Assembly: GCA_937901455.1 (NCBI GenBank)
Contig: CALDIA010000055.1
Span: 1-14,952 of the forward strand
Source: an uncultured Bacteroidales bacterium
GTDB taxonomy: Bacteria > Bacteroidota > Bacteroidia > Bacteroidales > WCHB1-69
Reading direction: 5' to 3'
DNA: 14,952 nucleotides
The position numbers and the translations under genes were made by a program. Positions within the stretch are counted from its first letter, which is position 1; each line of letters starts with the position of its first letter. Positions 14,075 to 14,952 of this stretch are shown piece by piece. Below the pieces are notes generated by a model, which worked only from the letters and a program-made list of their open reading frames with translations, did no database searches and was not told the DNA's origin.

Positions 14075-14917
14075 CTATTTTGCAAGGCCCCAAATGCGCG
14101 GGTCATTGTCGGCCTCGATGCGATCCTCCACAGCGTCATCTAACTGGTGGAAGAAGTCGATGCCGGTGAGGCGCTCCACCTCATCAATAGAGCGACTGTA
14201 ATACTTGAGGGGATGGTGCGTGCCGTTGTTGTCGAAGAGGAAGCCGATAGACTGCCATTGGCCATTGATTTTGCAGAGCACCACCTTGAAGAAGCCGTCG
14301 GGCACGGCCACACCGCTGCGGCCGATGCGCTCGGGCTGGTCAGACACCAGCGGACCGCATACAATATATATGTTGCCATACTTGATGGCCCAGCGGCGGA
14401 TCTGCTCCTCCAAAATGCGCCAGTCACCCCCGTTGAGGTCATGGTCCTGCGGACAGACGTTGGTCATGTAGAAACTCTCCTCCATGGCCTGCTGGTCCCA
14501 CTTCATATCACCCGCCGGAGCCATGTGGCCGCGGTCATACACCGAGGAGGAGTAGTCCTTGTACGAAGGGCACCAGGTCTCCAAGTCAGGGTCAAGAACA
14601 AAGTAAGATCCTCGCTCGTGAGTGCCTCGTGCCTCCTCGCGGGTGAGCTCGTAAGCCACCCAGTTGGGAACACGGTACTCGGAATTGTATGAAAGGGCAT
14701 AACCCATGTGCTCGATGACAGTCCCTTCGTTATCTTCCAACCTGTAAGGTATCTCCAAACGGGACATCAGTTCCTTGTCACGAACCCATTCCCCGTCGGA
14801 CAGGATGGCAGGATTGTCAGAAGCGCTTTCAGAGCCGCCCCAGACAAAATGGTAGGCTGTGCCCAGAAGAGCCAGGACTACAAGGATTATGATAGATGTT
14901 TTCTTCTGCTTGTCCAT
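14075..14917 (-). CDS. DNA/RNA non-specific endonuclease (NUC1/Serratia nuclease type), membrane-anchored or secreted
   Basis: This is a 280-residue protein with a short basic N-terminus (MDKQKK) and a hydrophobic segment at 8-26 without a clear cleavage site. It is therefore probably anchored in the inner membrane with the nuclease facing the periplasm, or secreted. The catalytic motif DRGH is at 128-131 in YDRGHMAPAGDM, with H131 as general base. TNVCPQDHDLNGGDW (152-166) supplies the metal-binding asparagine (N162), and E170 follows in the same helix. The family cleaves both DNA and RNA with a magnesium-type metal. The role may be nutrient scavenging or degradation of incoming nucleic acid (inference). 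It starts only 4 nt after a possible upstream stop codon and precedes gcvT, which has a separate promoter. Confidence 0.93.
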   Translation of the reverse strand: MDKQKKTSIIILVVLALLGTAYHFVWGGSESASDNPAILSDGEWVRDKELMSRLEIPYRLEDNEGTVIEHMGYALSYNSEYRVPNWVAYELTREEARGTHERGSYFVLDPDLETWCPSYKDYSSSVYDRGHMAPAGDMKWDQQAMEESFYMTNVCPQDHDLNGGDWRILEEQIRRWAIKYGNIYIVCGPLVSDQPERIGRSGVAVPDGFFKVVLCKINGQWQSIGFLFDNNGTHHPLKYYSRSIDEVERLTGIDFFHQLDDAVEDRIEADNDPRIWGLAK

Positions 14918-14921
14918 ATTA

Positions 14922-14952
14922 CTACAAAGCGAGTCTCAGGCCGAAAGTTCCT
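14922..14952 (-). CDS. Possible C-terminal tail of an upstream gene (partial)
   Basis: A minus-strand frame open from the window edge reads G-T-F-G-L-R-L-A-L and stops with TAG at 14924-14922, four bases before the endonuclease ATG. Endings of the G-F/L-R-L-A type are common in Bacteroidetes outer-membrane proteins and in formylglycine-generating-enzyme-like (SUMF1) domains. Only nine codons are visible, so this may be chance. Confidence 0.35.
   Translation of the reverse strand, partial: GTFGLRLAL

Noticed and set aside
1..14952. Mobile element, CRISPR array, tRNA or rRNA
   Set aside because: No transposase, integrase, terminal inverted repeats, spaced direct repeats or cloverleaf-like segments were seen on either strand.

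Overview
The window looks like a chromosomal segment of a Bacteroidales bacterium, probably close to Prevotellaceae. Evidence: several genes belong to families that I know mainly from Bacteroidetes (DUF4831, DUF4954, a DUF4412-like periplasmic protein). Six start regions carry the Bacteroidetes-type -7 promoter box (TAnnTTTG), and genes lack clear Shine-Dalgarno sites. I see no phage, insertion sequence, CRISPR array, tRNA or rRNA. Most of the content is housekeeping.

Layout. (1) 1-714, minus strand: the N-terminal part of a secreted protein, preceded by a textbook cobalamin riboswitch, a terminator-like hairpin and a promoter. (2) 809-5166, plus strand: pepD with its own promoter and terminator, then glnS, a small helical-repeat protein and a membrane zinc peptidase, packed tightly as one operon. 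(3) 5373-9436, plus strand: a promoter, an exported DUF4412-like protein, a DUF4954 beta-helix protein, a TviB/WbpO-type nucleotide-sugar dehydrogenase, a rubredoxin (52 aa) and a strong terminator. (4) 9416-12780, minus strand, converging on the previous block: a YugP-type zinc peptidase, a DUF4831 protein, a putative lipoprotein and a YhcC-type radical SAM enzyme; the last two overlap by 4 bp. (5) 12844-14952, minus strand: the last codons of an unknown gene, a membrane-anchored NUC1-type endonuclease, and gcvT with its own promoter and terminator.

The strongest regulatory observation is in block 1. Between the cobalamin aptamer and its gene lies a hairpin with a U-run. A segment just after the aptamer can pair with one arm of that hairpin, so a transcription-attenuation switch can be proposed from the sequence alone. 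The strongest coding oddity is in block 2: the helical-repeat ORF and the membrane peptidase ORF share one reading frame and are separated only by an amber codon followed at once by GTG. That may be stop-start reinitiation, readthrough or a recently split fusion gene. I do not find a clear new multi-gene system; the uncharacterised parts are the riboswitch-controlled protein, the repeat protein/peptidase pair and the DUF4954/dehydrogenase pair.
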